Positions 43,473 to 54,000 are shown, numbered from the stretch's first letter. The stretch: 64,000 nt of DNA from Methanofollis fontis (GCF_004297185.1 NZ_PGCL01000003.1:372001-436000), one strand, 5' to 3'. Made by a program: numbers and translations. Notes: generated by a model from the sequence alone, not told the origin.

Positions 43473-45155
43473 GTGGTACATAATGTGATCGCAGTGGTTG
43501 ACGACAATGTCGAGGCTGCAGAGCATCTCAGACATATCCTCATATCATCAGGATATGAGGTGCCAGAGATCGTCACCCATGGAGCAGAGGCAACCAAAGC
43601 GGCAGAACGCCTCAGTCCCGAACTCATGATCATCAATGCAGACATGGACGGGGACCCGGACGGAGTCCAGACTGCAATCACGATTGGATCCCGATACAGC
43701 ATCCCGGTTGTTTTTCTGTCCGGAGGCGGGATCGATAGCGAGAGGGCGGTATCGGCAACCCCCTACGGGTATATGCACCGTAACTCTGATCCGGATACCG
43801 TCCGTGTCGTCGTCGCCTTCGCCCTCAATAAATACAGGAGAGAACAGGGTGCGAAAGAGCATGAAAAAACCCTGAATAAACTTCTGGATATTCCTTCTGT
43901 CGGCATCGTCCTGATCGACAGGACGTATGCCGTCAGGTCGATCAACCAGGAGGCCGCCAGGAGAATAAACCGGTCAGCCGACGACCTGATCGGCACGTCG
44001 ATAGAGGATCTGATCGGCCGGGATCCCTTTTCAGAGGATTTATTGGAGGCGTTAAAAGAGAGTTTCTCCGGAAAATCCGTAACAATGAATGTTGAAATAG
44101 GTGAACACTGGATAGAAGAGATCCTGTGTCCGATCAGAGACCCTATCGGGAATATTACAGGAGTGGCACTGTACATCTATAATTTTTCAGATCTACGCAG
44201 AAAATATCAGGAACTCCTCGATGCCCTGCCGTTCGGGATTGTCATCGTTAACCACAATAAAGTCATCAGATTTGTAAACCGAGAGGCCCTGAACCTGATG
44301 AAACGTCTTTCTCCAGCCGAACTGTCCGGTAAAATTTGCTATGAAGCCCTCTGTCCCGCAGATAAGGATGCATGCCCAATTTTTGATAGGCATCAAACGC
44401 TCGACCGTTCGGAACGTATTCTGGTCGACCGTTTCGGCAACCATATCCCCATTCTGAAAAGCGTGAGTGAATTCAAATTTTTTGATCAACCTCTTCTTCT
44501 GGAGTCTTTTATTGATTATAGCGACTATAAAATGGCCGAGCGCAGCATCAGAGAATCAGAGGAAAAATATAAGATCCTGGCCGAATCATCCGATGACATC
44601 ATTTTGATGACCAGCACACACGGTGAGATCCGGTATATGAATAGCGCGGGTCTGGACTATTTCGGCAATACCCAATGTTCAGTCATCGGGTGCAATCTCA
44701 AATCGTTTTTTTCCGGCGACCTGACAGAACACCTGATGGAGGGCATTCATCAGGTACAGGAACAGGGGACAACCGATTTTCTGATCCGCACCTCTGAAGG
44801 GGAAGAATCCCGCTGGTTCAATGTCCATATAAGGCCGGTGCCGCTCGGGAGTGACGCCGAATTGCTCCTTGCCGTTGCACGAGACATGACGATGTATCAG
44901 GAATCGGTGATATCTCTTGAGAAAAATATGGAAAAACTTGCGATATTGAATGACGAGATACGAAACCCCCTCCAGATGATACTCGGTACGGTGCTCCTGA
45001 AAGATCCAGATCTTGCCGAGAAGATTCAACCCTTCTTATCAGAGATCGATGAGCTGGTGGACCGGCTTGATCAGGGCTGGCTCGAATCGAAAAAGGTGCA
45101 CGAAATGCTGAAAAAGCATTACGGGCTCTTTGAGGATGGGCAAGACGGCCGATAA
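43473..45155 (+). CDS. Pseudo-receiver/PAS sensor protein without ATPase domain
   Basis: The protein has 560 residues. Residues 1-120 align with the receivers at 17.6-19.3 kb, but the phosphoacceptor Asp is Asn (LMIINADMDG against [10 protein letters not shown]) and the KP pair is RN (YGYMHRNSDP). Three PAS regions follow (about 140-250, 250-355, 360-480). The end has LAILNDEIRNPLQMILG, a HisKA-like helix with Asn where His is expected. About 65 residues later the protein stops with no ATPase domain. It is probably a signal-binding scaffold. The start is GTG 43473, 8 nt from AGGAG. Confidence 0.85.
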   Translation: MVHNVIAVVDDNVEAAEHLRHILISSGYEVPEIVTHGAEATKAAERLSPELMIINADMDGDPDGVQTAITIGSRYSIPVVFLSGGGIDSERAVSATPYGYMHRNSDPDTVRVVVAFALNKYRREQGAKEHEKTLNKLLDIPSVGIVLIDRTYAVRSINQEAARRINRSADDLIGTSIEDLIGRDPFSEDLLEALKESFSGKSVTMNVEIGEHWIEEILCPIRDPIGNITGVALYIYNFSDLRRKYQELLDALPFGIVIVNHNKVIRFVNREALNLMKRLSPAELSGKICYEALCPADKDACPIFDRHQTLDRSERILVDRFGNHIPILKSVSEFKFFDQPLLLESFIDYSDYKMAERSIRESEEKYKILAESSDDIILMTSTHGEIRYMNSAGLDYFGNTQCSVIGCNLKSFFSGDLTEHLMEGIHQVQEQGTTDFLIRTSEGEESRWFNVHIRPVPLGSDAELLLAVARDMTMYQESVISLEKNMEKLAILNDEIRNPLQMILGTVLLKDPDLAEKIQPFLSEIDELVDRLDQGWLESKKVHEMLKKHYGLFEDGQDGR

Positions 45156-45178
45156 AGGCAGGATCAGCCGGGATCCCT

Positions 45179-45613
45179 TTACCCCTGCACCGGGAACGAC
45201 CGCCCTTCCTCCTGATCCGCATTGGGAAACGAGAAGTGCATCTGGACAAAACGCCAGCCTTCCCATGTGTCCATCAGCACTGCGGTCAGGCGGCCCCGGA
45301 ACACCTGCATCCTGCCCCCGGCGATCGCCGTGATTTCAAAGGGTGTCGCCACCCAGGCGATGATACCGTCGGCGGCGATCCGCAGGTCACCGTATTCGAT
45401 CGAGACCGTTTCGCACTCTGAGAAGTCCCGTTCCGTGCCGGCCTGCACCTGTTCCCGCCCTTCGAGCCACTCGTCCTCTCCTGACCCGATCGCCATGACC
45501 TCGGGCGCCATCAGTTCCATGACGCCATTAACGTCCATCCGGCTGTAGGCCGAGGCATAGGCGTACATCGTGCTGATAATGGCCTCCCGTGTCTTTTCAC
45601 TCAGAAACATCAT
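45179..45613 (-). CDS. SnoaL/NTF2-like domain protein
   Basis: The 144-residue protein has the cone-shaped NTF2 fold pattern. A long N-terminal helix pair (TREAIISTMYAYASAYSRMD) precedes VNGVMELMAPEVMAIGSG, then strands ADGIIAWVATPFEITAI, GRMQVFRGRLTAVLM and GWRFVQMHFSFPN. That last WRFVQMHFS is the SnoaL_3 (DUF4440-like) ending. It could be an enzyme or a ligand-binding protein. The start is one of two adjacent ATGs (45613 or 45610) without SD. It diverges from the asparagine-synthase-like gene. Confidence 0.82.
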   Translation of the reverse strand: MMFLSEKTREAIISTMYAYASAYSRMDVNGVMELMAPEVMAIGSGEDEWLEGREQVQAGTERDFSECETVSIEYGDLRIAADGIIAWVATPFEITAIAGGRMQVFRGRLTAVLMDTWEGWRFVQMHFSFPNADQEEGRSFPVQG

Positions 45614-45754
45614 AACTGAGTGGCACAGGATAGCGTAAGTCTTTTCCATTTTGTGCATGGGGTGCCAGATGTCCGGGATCGTGCCTATCATTATGGTGCA
45701 GCCCCCATCTTCTCAGGATATGACGGAGATCCAGCAGTCACCCGGAGGAGCGGC

Positions 45755-46762
45755 ATGCCAGACCTCGCCCTGAGCGGATGGATCGAGTGCGGCGGGCGGC
45801 GCCTCGCCGGTGAGGAGGTGCAGTCCATCCTCTCAAAGGACCCCCGTGCCGCCCTGCGCTTCGGCGGCGAGTTCTCGTTCACCTATGGCGGGTGGCGGGG
45901 GCGCGACCACTTCGGGATCGTTGCCGGTGATTGCCCTGCAGGAACGCTCACCCACAACGGAGCAGTCGTCGGGCGGATCGATCCCTGCTACCCGGCCGGC
46001 GACCTTGAAGCGGCGATCGTCGAGGCGGTCGCCCTCAGGACTGTGGAGGGTGCCGCCGTCGCCCTCTCCGGCGGGGTGGATTCTGGCCTTGTCGCCGCTC
46101 TCGCACGCCTCCCCTGCGTGGTCGTCGGGTGCACCGGATCCCATGACCACCGACGCGCCCTCGCCCTTGCCGAAGCCCTCGACCTCCCCTGCGATGTGGT
46201 GACGGTCACCGCACCCGAGGTCGAGGAGGCGCTCTCCGAGGTCGTCAGGCTTCTTGTGAATCCAAACCCCGTCGATGCCGCCATCGCCACCACTGAATAT
46301 TTTGTGATGAGGTGGGCGCACGAGCAGGGCTACCGGCGGGTCCTGGCAGGTCAGGGCGCAGACGAACTCTTCGGCGGGTATGCCCGCTATCTCGAATCTG
46401 CAGATCCCGGCGCCATGATGGACGCCGACGTCGTCGATCTCCCCAGACAGGTGGAGCGGGACGGGGCGGTCGCATCCCCTTATAGTACTACATTCTCGCT
46501 GCCGTACCTGGATCTGCGCGTCGTGGCCGCAGCCCGCGCCATCCCCCCTGCAGAGAGGATCGTCAACGGTGTGCGCAAACTCCCCCTCCGGCGGGTCGCA
46601 GAGCGTCATATACCGCCGGATTTCGCCGGCGGAGAGAAGAAGGCGATGCAGTACGGGAGCGGGATCTGGCGGGTGATCCGGCAGCTGGCACGTCACAATG
46701 GTTATAAAAAGTCGGTACAAGGGTACTTAACTGACATGGGTTGGGACATGCATGGTTACTGA
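45755..46762 (+). CDS. Asparagine-synthase-like ATP pyrophosphatase, no glutaminase
   Basis: The protein has 335 residues. Residues 1-95 keep only a reduced relic of the N-terminal Ntn domain (LALSGWIECGGRRLAGEEV ... FGIVAGDCPAGTL), without the nucleophile Cys2. The synthetase domain has the PP-loop VALSGGVDSGLVAALA, and LAGQGADELFGGYARYL is the AsnB signature. It should adenylate a carboxylate and use ammonia or another amine. The start ATG 45755 follows GGAGGAG; a longer frame to 45620 has no support. It overlaps gatC by 11 nt, so it is in the amidotransferase operon. Confidence 0.85.
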   Translation: MPDLALSGWIECGGRRLAGEEVQSILSKDPRAALRFGGEFSFTYGGWRGRDHFGIVAGDCPAGTLTHNGAVVGRIDPCYPAGDLEAAIVEAVALRTVEGAAVALSGGVDSGLVAALARLPCVVVGCTGSHDHRRALALAEALDLPCDVVTVTAPEVEEALSEVVRLLVNPNPVDAAIATTEYFVMRWAHEQGYRRVLAGQGADELFGGYARYLESADPGAMMDADVVDLPRQVERDGAVASPYSTTFSLPYLDLRVVAAARAIPPAERIVNGVRKLPLRRVAERHIPPDFAGGEKKAMQYGSGIWRVIRQLARHNGYKKSVQGYLTDMGWDMHGY

Positions 46763-47021
46763 ATCAGACGTAGCACATATCGCAATACTTGCAGATATCG
46801 GGATCAGCAGAGAGGAACTCGCCGAGTTTACCGGTCAGTTCAATGCAATCCTCGACTATTTCGATCTCCTCGATCAGGTCGAGGCCGAGGAGCGACCCGA
46901 GGCAGAACAGACGAATATCTTCAGGGACGACGAGGTCGTCCCCTCCCTCACACCGGACGCAGTGCTTGAAAATGCCGGGGAGTCTGAAGACGGCTACATC
47001 AGGGCTCCGAAGGTGATGTAG
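46752..47021 (+). CDS. gatC: Aspartyl/glutamyl-tRNA amidotransferase subunit C
   Basis: The 89-residue structural subunit wraps around GatA. It has the family pattern DVAHIAILADIGISREELAEF, then FNAILDYFDLLDQV, and the C-terminal extended tail DDEVVPSLTPDAVLENA. The ATG is inside the end of the asparagine-synthase-like gene, and the stop is followed at once by the gatA GTG. It belongs to GatCAB, which in archaea amidates Asp-tRNA(Asn). Confidence 0.95.
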   Translation: MVTESDVAHIAILADIGISREELAEFTGQFNAILDYFDLLDQVEAEERPEAEQTNIFRDDEVVPSLTPDAVLENAGESEDGYIRAPKVM

Positions 47022-48317
47022 GTGGGCACCCTCGCATTTGATGCCGACGACCGCTGGAACGCCTTCGTCACGATCTGCCGGAATGCAGAGCACGGCGACG
47101 GTCCGCTCGCCGGGGTGCCGGTCGCCGTCAAGGACAACATCTCCACCGCCGGCATCCAGACCACCTGCGGTTCGGCGATCCTGGAAGGATACCTCCCCCC
47201 CTATGACGCCCATGCGGTGTCCCTGCTCAAAGCGGCCGGTGCCGCCATCGTCGGCAAGACCAATATGGACGAGTTCGGCATGGGCACGACGACCGAGTCG
47301 AGCGCATTCGGGCCGACCACCAACCCGGTCAATGTCGCCCATGTGCCCGGCGGTTCCTCGGGCGGGAGCGCCGCCGCCGTGGCGTCCGGCATGGTCCCGA
47401 TGGCGCTCGGCACCGATACCGGCGGGTCGATCCGCTGCCCCGCGGCATTCTGCGGCATCGTCGGGCTCAAACCCACCTATGGCCGCGTCTCCCGGTACGG
47501 CCTCATCGCCTATGCCAACTCCCTCGAGGGAATCGGCCCGATGGCAGGGAATGTGACCGATGTCTCGCGCCTCTTCTCGGTCATCGCCGGGAAAGACCCG
47601 CGGGACGCCACCTCGATCGACCGCCCCTACACCCACACGCCCTCATCGGAGATCCGGGGGATGCGGATCGGTGTGCCGGCCGAATTCTTCGGCGAGGGAG
47701 TGGACGATTCTGTGGCAGAGACAGTAAGAACGGCGATCGGCGATCTGGAAGGGCTGGGCGCAGAGATCGTCGAGTGCTCGATGCCAAGCATGAAATATGC
47801 CCTGGCCGCCTACTACGTCACCTGCACCTCAGAGGCATCATCCAACCTGGCCCGCTTTGACGGGATCCGGTATGGCCCAGGAAACGAATCGAAGCGCTCC
47901 TGGCACGATGCCTACCAGGAACACCGGCGGGAGCGGTTCGGCGCCGAGGTCAGGCGGCGGATCATGCTCGGCACCTTCGCCCTCTCTGCCGGCTATTACG
48001 GGAAGTATTATTCAAAGGCGCAGGCTGCCAGAACAAACGTGCGTGAGGACTTCGCCCGACTGTTCCGTGACGTGGACGTGATCGCCGGCCCCACCATGCC
48101 GACGACGGCCTTCGCCCTCGGGGAGAAGACCGATCCCCTCTCCATGTATCTTGCCGATATCCTGACCGTCCCCGCAAATCTCGCCGGGGTGCCGGCCATC
48201 TCAGTCCCCTGCGGCGATGTCGGAGGCCTGCCCGTCGGCCTCCAGATCATCGGACGGCACTGCGAAGAGGAGCGTATTGTCGACACCGCCTTCGCCTATG
48301 AGGGGGTGCGGAAATGA
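47022..48317 (+). CDS. gatA: Aspartyl/glutamyl-tRNA amidotransferase subunit A
   Basis: This 431-residue glutaminase of the amidase signature family supplies ammonia. The Ser-cisSer-Lys triad is visible: Lys in VAVKDNIS, cis-Ser in [14 protein letters not shown] and the nucleophile Ser in [11 protein letters not shown]. The C-terminal [11 protein letters not shown] and [13 protein letters not shown] regions are normal. The start is GTG 47022, immediately after the gatC TAG. It overlaps gatB by ATGA. Confidence 0.97.
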   Translation: MGTLAFDADDRWNAFVTICRNAEHGDGPLAGVPVAVKDNISTAGIQTTCGSAILEGYLPPYDAHAVSLLKAAGAAIVGKTNMDEFGMGTTTESSAFGPTTNPVNVAHVPGGSSGGSAAAVASGMVPMALGTDTGGSIRCPAAFCGIVGLKPTYGRVSRYGLIAYANSLEGIGPMAGNVTDVSRLFSVIAGKDPRDATSIDRPYTHTPSSEIRGMRIGVPAEFFGEGVDDSVAETVRTAIGDLEGLGAEIVECSMPSMKYALAAYYVTCTSEASSNLARFDGIRYGPGNESKRSWHDAYQEHRRERFGAEVRRRIMLGTFALSAGYYGKYYSKAQAARTNVREDFARLFRDVDVIAGPTMPTTAFALGEKTDPLSMYLADILTVPANLAGVPAISVPCGDVGGLPVGLQIIGRHCEEERIVDTAFAYEGVRK

Positions 48318-49750
48318 GCACCCATACCGACGTGATCATCGGTCTTGAGATCCACTGCCAGCTGAACACCCGCACAAAACTCTTCTGCGGGTGTTCGACC
48401 GACTACAAGACCGATGGCCCTAACACCCACGTCTGCCCGGTCTGCCTCGGCCTTCCCGGCGCCCTCCCGATGATCAACAATAAGGCCGTCGAGTACGGCC
48501 TGCGCGTCGCAAAGGCCCTCAACCTTGAGGTGCCCGAAGAGTCGGAGTTTGCACGGAAGAACTACTTCTACCCCGACCTCCCGAAGGGCTACCAGATCAC
48601 GATGTACGACCGTCCCCTCGCGGTCTGGGGCCATCTTGACATCGAAGGGGAGGAGGGCGAAAAACGCGTGCGGATCACCAGGATCCATCTTGAGGAGGAC
48701 CCGGGCAAACTCGTGCATAAGGGGGGCGCCGGGCGAGCGGCCTACACGCTGGTGGACTACAACCGTTCCGGCATCCCGCTCATCGAGATCGTCACCGAAC
48801 CCGATCTCAGGTCGCCAAAGGAGGCGCGCCGTTTCCTGAATAAACTCCGCGCCACCCTTGAGTATCTCGGCGTCTTCGACGGGGAGCGCGATGGGGCGCT
48901 CCGTGTCGACGCCAACATCTCCATCAAGGGATCGGAACGGGTCGAGGTGAAGAACATCACCTCGTACAAGGGTGTCGAGAAAGCGCTCACCTTCGAGATC
49001 ACCCGGCAGAAAAGCCTGATCCGCCGGGGGATGGCGGTGCAGCGGGAGACCCGCCACTTCCAGGAGGGCCGCGGCGTCACCACCGCCGGTCGGTCCAAGG
49101 AGAGCGAGACCGATTACCGCTACTTCCCCGAACCCGACCTCCGCCCCCTGCGGGTGACGGACTGGCTGGAACAGATCCCTCTTCCCGAACTCCCGGACGC
49201 ACGCCGCGACCGTTTTATGGCAGAGTTCGGCATCTCGCTCAACCATGCCCGCACCCTCACAGGTGATCTCCGTCTTGCGGAGTTCTACGAGGCCCTGGCC
49301 GCAAAGGTCGATCCGGTGCTGGCCGCCACATGGACGGCCGACATCCTCCTCGGTGAGCTGAACTACCGGGACATGCCGGTGACGGCGGTGCCGCTCGACC
49401 ACGTTGCCGACCTCGTCACCATCGCCGGTGCCGGAACGGTCACCGACCGCGTGGCAGTGGATGTGCTCCGCGCCCTCCTCGATGCCGTCGTGAGCGGGGA
49501 AACACCGACGATGCCGTCTGAATATGTCGCAAAACATAATCTCGGCAAGGGAGAGGCAGACGCCTTTTCCGCCGTGATCGACGAAGTGATCGCCGAAAAT
49601 GAGGCCGCAGTTGCCGATTACCGCGCCGGGAAGCGTCCGGCCCTGAACTTCCTGGTCGGTCAGGTGATGAAAAAGACGCGCGGCCGGGCAGATCCAAAGG
49701 AAATCACACCTTTAATTGCCGCACGGATAGACACCGGGGAGGGGACATAG
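48314..49750 (+). CDS. gatB: Aspartyl/glutamyl-tRNA amidotransferase subunit B
   Basis: The 478-residue subunit activates and amidates the misacylated t[21 protein letters not shown] and [14 protein letters not shown] hold the zinc Cys set and the N-terminal signature. [20 protein letters not shown] and [20 protein letters not shown] are the core regions. The C-terminal YqeY-like tail ends [16 protein letters not shown]. It overlaps gatA by 4 nt; topA begins 3 nt after its stop. Confidence 0.97.
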   Translation: MSTHTDVIIGLEIHCQLNTRTKLFCGCSTDYKTDGPNTHVCPVCLGLPGALPMINNKAVEYGLRVAKALNLEVPEESEFARKNYFYPDLPKGYQITMYDRPLAVWGHLDIEGEEGEKRVRITRIHLEEDPGKLVHKGGAGRAAYTLVDYNRSGIPLIEIVTEPDLRSPKEARRFLNKLRATLEYLGVFDGERDGALRVDANISIKGSERVEVKNITSYKGVEKALTFEITRQKSLIRRGMAVQRETRHFQEGRGVTTAGRSKESETDYRYFPEPDLRPLRVTDWLEQIPLPELPDARRDRFMAEFGISLNHARTLTGDLRLAEFYEALAAKVDPVLAATWTADILLGELNYRDMPVTAVPLDHVADLVTIAGAGTVTDRVAVDVLRALLDAVVSGETPTMPSEYVAKHNLGKGEADAFSAVIDEVIAENEAAVADYRAGKRPALNFLVGQVMKKTRGRADPKEITPLIAARIDTGEGT

Positions 49751-49753
49751 ATC

Positions 49754-52567
49754 GTGCGCTTGATTGTCGCTGAAAAGAACATCTCGGCACGCCGTGTCGC
49801 TGCCATTCTTGCAGACGGCGGACACGTTTCAACGCAGAAACAGGGGGGAGTGGACACCTACTCCTTCGATGACACCGTCGTGGTCGGACTGAAGGGGCAT
49901 GTGGTCGAGGTCGATTTCGTGGAGGGCTACGCCAACTGGCGGAGCGCCGAACGCCCCCCCCGCTCACTCATCGATGCCGGCATCATCAAGCGCCCGACCG
50001 AGAAGCGGATCGTCTCCCTTCTCCAGAAACTCGCACGGAAGGCGGATCTCGTCGTCATCGCCACCGATTTTGATACCGAGGGAGAACTGATCGGCAAGGA
50101 GGCCTTCGAACTGGTCAGGGCGGTGAATTCCGGCGTGAAGATCCTGCGGGCCCGTTTTTCCGCCATTACGCCGCAGGAGATCAAGCGGGCCTTCTCCGAA
50201 CTGACTGAACTCGATTTCGCCCTGGCCGCCGCCGGGGAGTCCCGTCAGATCATCGACCTGATGTGGGGCGCCTCGCTCACCCGCTTCATATCGATCGCAG
50301 CAAAACGGGGTGGGGCGAACATCCTTTCTGTCGGAAGGGTGCAGAGCCCGACGCTTGCGATGATCGTGGACCGTGAACGAGAGATCGAGGCGTTCGTCCC
50401 GCAAAAATACTGGATGCTCACGCTGGATACGCAGAAGGACGGAAAACCCCTCGAACTCCGACACACCCACGGCCGGTTCATGGACCACGGGGAGGCAATT
50501 TCTGCGCTTGAGCGGACAAAAGAGCCACTCCAGGTCACCGATGTGAAAGAAGGGGTGAAAAACGATCGCGCCCCCACTCCCTTCGACACCACGGCACTCC
50601 TTGTTGCTGCCGGGCGGATAGGATTTTCGGCGGCAAACGCCATGCGGGTCGCCGAAGATCTCTACATGAACGGTTTCATCTCATACCCGAGGACCGACAA
50701 TACCGTCTATCCAAAGAGCCTCAACCTCGACGACGTGCTCGACACCCTGAAGACGACCGAGTTCTCCTCAGACGTCGAATGGGTGAAACGGCACCGCCGG
50801 CCCGAACCGACACGGGGCAAGAAATCCAGCACCGATCACCCCCCGATTTATCCCACAGCAGCGGCAACCCGTTCGCAACTCGGCGAAGACCGCTGGAAAC
50901 TCTATGAACTTGTCGTGCGGCGGTTCCTTGCAACCCTCTCGCCGGATGCCAGATGGCTGACCATGAAGGTGAACTTCGACGCCGCCGGCGAACCCTATAC
51001 CGTCACCGGCGGACGCCTGAAAGAGGAAGGGTGGCGGAGGCTGTATCCCTACAGTGAAGCGACCGAACGCATCATTCCGGCCTGCACCGTTGGAGAGCGT
51101 CTGCCGATCCTCACCACCAGATGCGATGAGAAGGAGACGACGCCCCCGCCGAGGTTCACCCAGAGCAGACTGATCCAGACGATGGAGGAACTCGGTCTCG
51201 GGACAAAGAGTACGCGCCACGAGGTGATCGGGAAGCTGATCTCGCGGCGCTACGTGCAGGGGAGTCCGCTTCGACCGACACTTGTCGGGCAGGCGGTGAC
51301 GGAATCGCTGGAGCGCCATGCCGACACCATCACCCGCCCGGATATGACCCGCACCCTTGAGTCGCACATGCAGCAGATCAAGGAGAGCCGGCGGGGCCGC
51401 GAAGACGTGGTCGGGGAGTCGCGAGAGATGCTCCACTCGGTCTTTGATGACCTCGAGGCGAACGAGGACCAGATCGGCATTGAGATCATGGACAGAACGG
51501 TCGAGGAACGAACGATCGGACCGTGCCCGGTCTGCGGCAAGGACCTCCAGATCCGGCAGGCCCACGGCGCCTCCCAGTTTATCGGCTGCTCCGGCTATCC
51601 CGACTGCACCTTCAACATCAGCCTGCCCGGTGTGCAGTGGGGCAAGGCGATCAGGACCGATACGGTCTGCAACGAGCACGGCCTCAGCCATGTCAGACTG
51701 ATCCGGAAGGGGGCCCGGCCATGGGATATCGGCTGTCCGCTCTGCTCTCACATCGAGTCAAATGCCGCAACCCTGCGGATGATGCCGCATATGAGCGATG
51801 TCCTCCTCGACCGACTCCATGAACATCATATCTACACCGTGCCCGAGATCGCCCGGATGGAGCCGACAGATCTCGCCGGAACACTGGGGATAGAGGGATC
51901 TGCAGCGGCACTGCTGGTCCGTGAGGCGGGAGACGTCCTCGATCTGCTGCGGAAACGCTCGGAGATGAAGAAGTTCATCCGCTCAGAGATCGCCCCGCGG
52001 CGCGGGCGGAGCCATGCAAAGATCGTCAAAAAGCTGCATGAAGATGGTATAGACGATATTGCAGCCCTCGGATCCGCGGATGCCGCAGTCCTGAAGGGTG
52101 CCGGGCTATCCGAGGAGGAGATTAAAGGCCTCACTGCAAAGGCCCGCGCCATCGGGACCGAACAGCGGTTGCGTGAGGCCGGACTCCCTGCCGTGAGCAT
52201 TAAAAAATATCTTGACGCGGGTCTGTCCGGGCCCGAGGACTTTGCAGAGATCCACCCCGCCTACATCGCCATGAAGAGCGGGATCCGGGTTGAAACGGTC
52301 TGCAAACATGCCGAAACCGCATGCGCCCATATCGGGCGGGAGGCCCCGCCCCGCGTCACCCGGAAACAGGTTGAAAAAGGGCGCAACGAACTGCTCTCCG
52401 TGCCCGGCATCGGCGAGGGGACCCTTGAAAAACTGGCCTTCGCCGGCATTGTGGATGCCGCCGGTCTTGCCGCCGCCGACCCCGACGAGGTCGCCGCCAG
52501 ATCCGGACTGCCGGAGGCGAAGATCCGCGCCTACATCGCATCTATTAGGTCACAGAAATCACAATAG
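49754..52567 (+). CDS. topA: DNA topoisomerase I (type IA)
   Basis: The 937-residue enzyme relaxes negative supercoils through a 5'-phosphotyrosine. The Toprim start is VAEKNISARRVAAIL with TDFDTEGELIG (DxD). The active Tyr is near residue 311 in GFISYPRTDNTV. A Zn ribbon CPVCGKDLQIR ... GCSGYPDCTF follows the core. A further Cys pair lies in IGCPLCSH. The last 250 residues are several helix-hairpin-helix units (LGSADAAVLKGAGLSEEEI, LSVPGIGEGTLEKLA) that bind DNA. The start is GTG 49754, 3 nt after gatB. Confidence 0.95.
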   Translation: MRLIVAEKNISARRVAAILADGGHVSTQKQGGVDTYSFDDTVVVGLKGHVVEVDFVEGYANWRSAERPPRSLIDAGIIKRPTEKRIVSLLQKLARKADLVVIATDFDTEGELIGKEAFELVRAVNSGVKILRARFSAITPQEIKRAFSELTELDFALAAAGESRQIIDLMWGASLTRFISIAAKRGGANILSVGRVQSPTLAMIVDREREIEAFVPQKYWMLTLDTQKDGKPLELRHTHGRFMDHGEAISALERTKEPLQVTDVKEGVKNDRAPTPFDTTALLVAAGRIGFSAANAMRVAEDLYMNGFISYPRTDNTVYPKSLNLDDVLDTLKTTEFSSDVEWVKRHRRPEPTRGKKSSTDHPPIYPTAAATRSQLGEDRWKLYELVVRRFLATLSPDARWLTMKVNFDAAGEPYTVTGGRLKEEGWRRLYPYSEATERIIPACTVGERLPILTTRCDEKETTPPPRFTQSRLIQTMEELGLGTKSTRHEVIGKLISRRYVQGSPLRPTLVGQAVTESLERHADTITRPDMTRTLESHMQQIKESRRGREDVVGESREMLHSVFDDLEANEDQIGIEIMDRTVEERTIGPCPVCGKDLQIRQAHGASQFIGCSGYPDCTFNISLPGVQWGKAIRTDTVCNEHGLSHVRLIRKGARPWDIGCPLCSHIESNAATLRMMPHMSDVLLDRLHEHHIYTVPEIARMEPTDLAGTLGIEGSAAALLVREAGDVLDLLRKRSEMKKFIRSEIAPRRGRSHAKIVKKLHEDGIDDIAALGSADAAVLKGAGLSEEEIKGLTAKARAIGTEQRLREAGLPAVSIKKYLDAGLSGPEDFAEIHPAYIAMKSGIRVETVCKHAETACAHIGREAPPRVTRKQVEKGRNELLSVPGIGEGTLEKLAFAGIVDAAGLAAADPDEVAARSGLPEAKIRAYIASIRSQKSQ

Positions 52568-52577
52568 GAGTACGAAC

Positions 52578-53276
52578 GTGACTGGCATGCATCTGAAATG
52601 GAAAAACTGGACCCATGTGACAAAACTCGATCCCGACAAACACCTCAATCCAGGGGCAATCGAGGAGGTGGCGACGAGTGGCACCGATGCGATCCTTCTC
52701 TCCGGAACCCTGAACGTGACCCCCGAAAACCTCACCGCCCTGCGCGAACAGGTCGAAGGGTATGGAATCCCCCTTGTTGTGGAACCCGCAGACACCGACG
52801 GTGCGCTGTTCGACGGCGTGGACATGCTGTTCGTGCCGAGCGTGCTGAACACCCCGGACTCACGCTGGGTTGTCGGGAAACATCAGCGCTGGGCACTTGA
52901 ATGCCCGGATATCCCATGGAACCTTGTCGTGCCCGAGGCCTATGTCGTGCTGAACCCGAATTCGGCTGTGGGAAGGGTGACAGGAGCGGTCTGTGACCTT
53001 TCGCCGGCCGAAGTTGCGGCATATGCCCGCTGTGCCGAGCACTACTTCCGGTTTCCGATCATCTATATCGAATATTCCGGGATGTATGGTGATCCAGCGG
53101 TCGTGAAGGCGGCGGCAGAGGCGATTGATGATGCAACACTCTACTATGGCGGCGGGATCAACTCCGCAGAGCGTGCCGCCGAGATGGGGAAGTACGCCGA
53201 CACCATCGTCGTCGGCAATGCCGTATACGAGGCAGGGGTCGAGACCCTGAAGGCGACGGTTCGGGCCGTCCAGTAA
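52578..53276 (+). CDS. Geranylgeranylglyceryl phosphate synthase
   Basis: The 232-residue TIM-barrel prenyltransferase makes the first ether bond of archaeal lipids from glycerol-1-phosphate and GGPP. It shows WTHVTKLDPDKHLNPG for phosphate and glycerol binding, IIYIEYSGMYGD, LYYGGGINSAERA and DTIVVGNAVYE, all group I GGGPS signatures. The start is GTG 52578, 7 nt after GGAG; ATG 52587 is three codons on. The frame is open further upstream but runs inside topA. Confidence 0.95.
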   Translation: MTGMHLKWKNWTHVTKLDPDKHLNPGAIEEVATSGTDAILLSGTLNVTPENLTALREQVEGYGIPLVVEPADTDGALFDGVDMLFVPSVLNTPDSRWVVGKHQRWALECPDIPWNLVVPEAYVVLNPNSAVGRVTGAVCDLSPAEVAAYARCAEHYFRFPIIYIEYSGMYGDPAVVKAAAEAIDDATLYYGGGINSAERAAEMGKYADTIVVGNAVYEAGVETLKATVRAVQ

Positions 53277-53283
53277 GAAGAGC

Positions 53284-54000
53284 ATGCCCGAGATTGAGAT
53301 TGTGCTTGTACAGCCCCTTTATGAGGGGAATATCGGGTTTACGGCACGGGCGATGAAAAATTTCGGTTTCACCCGTCTCGTTCTTGTCGATCCCTGCGAA
53401 ATCGGTGACGATGCCATCGCCCGCGCCTCCCATGCCCGGGACGTTCTTGAAAACGCCGAACGGATGAGTCTGCGGGAGGTCTATGACAGGAGCGATCTGG
53501 TCGTTGCCACGACTGGCGAACTCTCGAAGTCGGTCTGCACATCGATGCGGATGCCGTATTACCGCCCCTCAGAGATCGGATCGATCCTGGAGGGGGCGGA
53601 CGGGAGAGTGAGCATCCTCTTCGGTCGGGAGAACTGGGGACTCAACAACGAGGAGGTCTCCCGGGCAGACCTGATCTGCACCATCCCGACCTCGGAGATC
53701 TACCCGATCCTGAACCTCTCGCACGCCGTTGCAATTGTCTGCTCTGAACTGGCGGCCATTCCGCGCGGCACCTATCGTCTGGCCGGAAAGATCGAGCGCG
53801 AGGCGCTCATCGAGCATTTCGGCAGTTTTCTGGAACGGATCGAGCACCCGGAGCATAAACGCTCGAACACCCTGCTGATGATGCGCCGGATCTTCGGGCG
53901 CACGGCCCTGACCACCCGCGAGGTCTCCACGCTCCATGGTCTGCTGAGGCGTGCAGAGTGGCACCTGGATCACCGGGACACTGAAAACGATAATATCTAA
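53284..54000 (+). CDS. TrmJ-like SpoU family tRNA 2'-O-methyltransferase
   Basis: The 238-residue SPOUT-fold methyltransferase probably modifies nucleotide 32 of tRNA. The N-terminal motif 1 is [20 protein letters not shown] with the catalytic Asn/Arg region. Motif 2 is [16 protein letters not shown], and motif 3 [18 protein letters not shown] makes the SAM knot. A C-terminal helical extension ([20 protein letters not shown]) matches the TrmJ group. It starts 7 nt after the GGGPS stop; the following dcd gene is 25 bp away. Confidence 0.9.
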   Translation: MPEIEIVLVQPLYEGNIGFTARAMKNFGFTRLVLVDPCEIGDDAIARASHARDVLENAERMSLREVYDRSDLVVATTGELSKSVCTSMRMPYYRPSEIGSILEGADGRVSILFGRENWGLNNEEVSRADLICTIPTSEIYPILNLSHAVAIVCSELAAIPRGTYRLAGKIEREALIEHFGSFLERIEHPEHKRSNTLLMMRRIFGRTALTTREVSTLHGLLRRAEWHLDHRDTENDNI

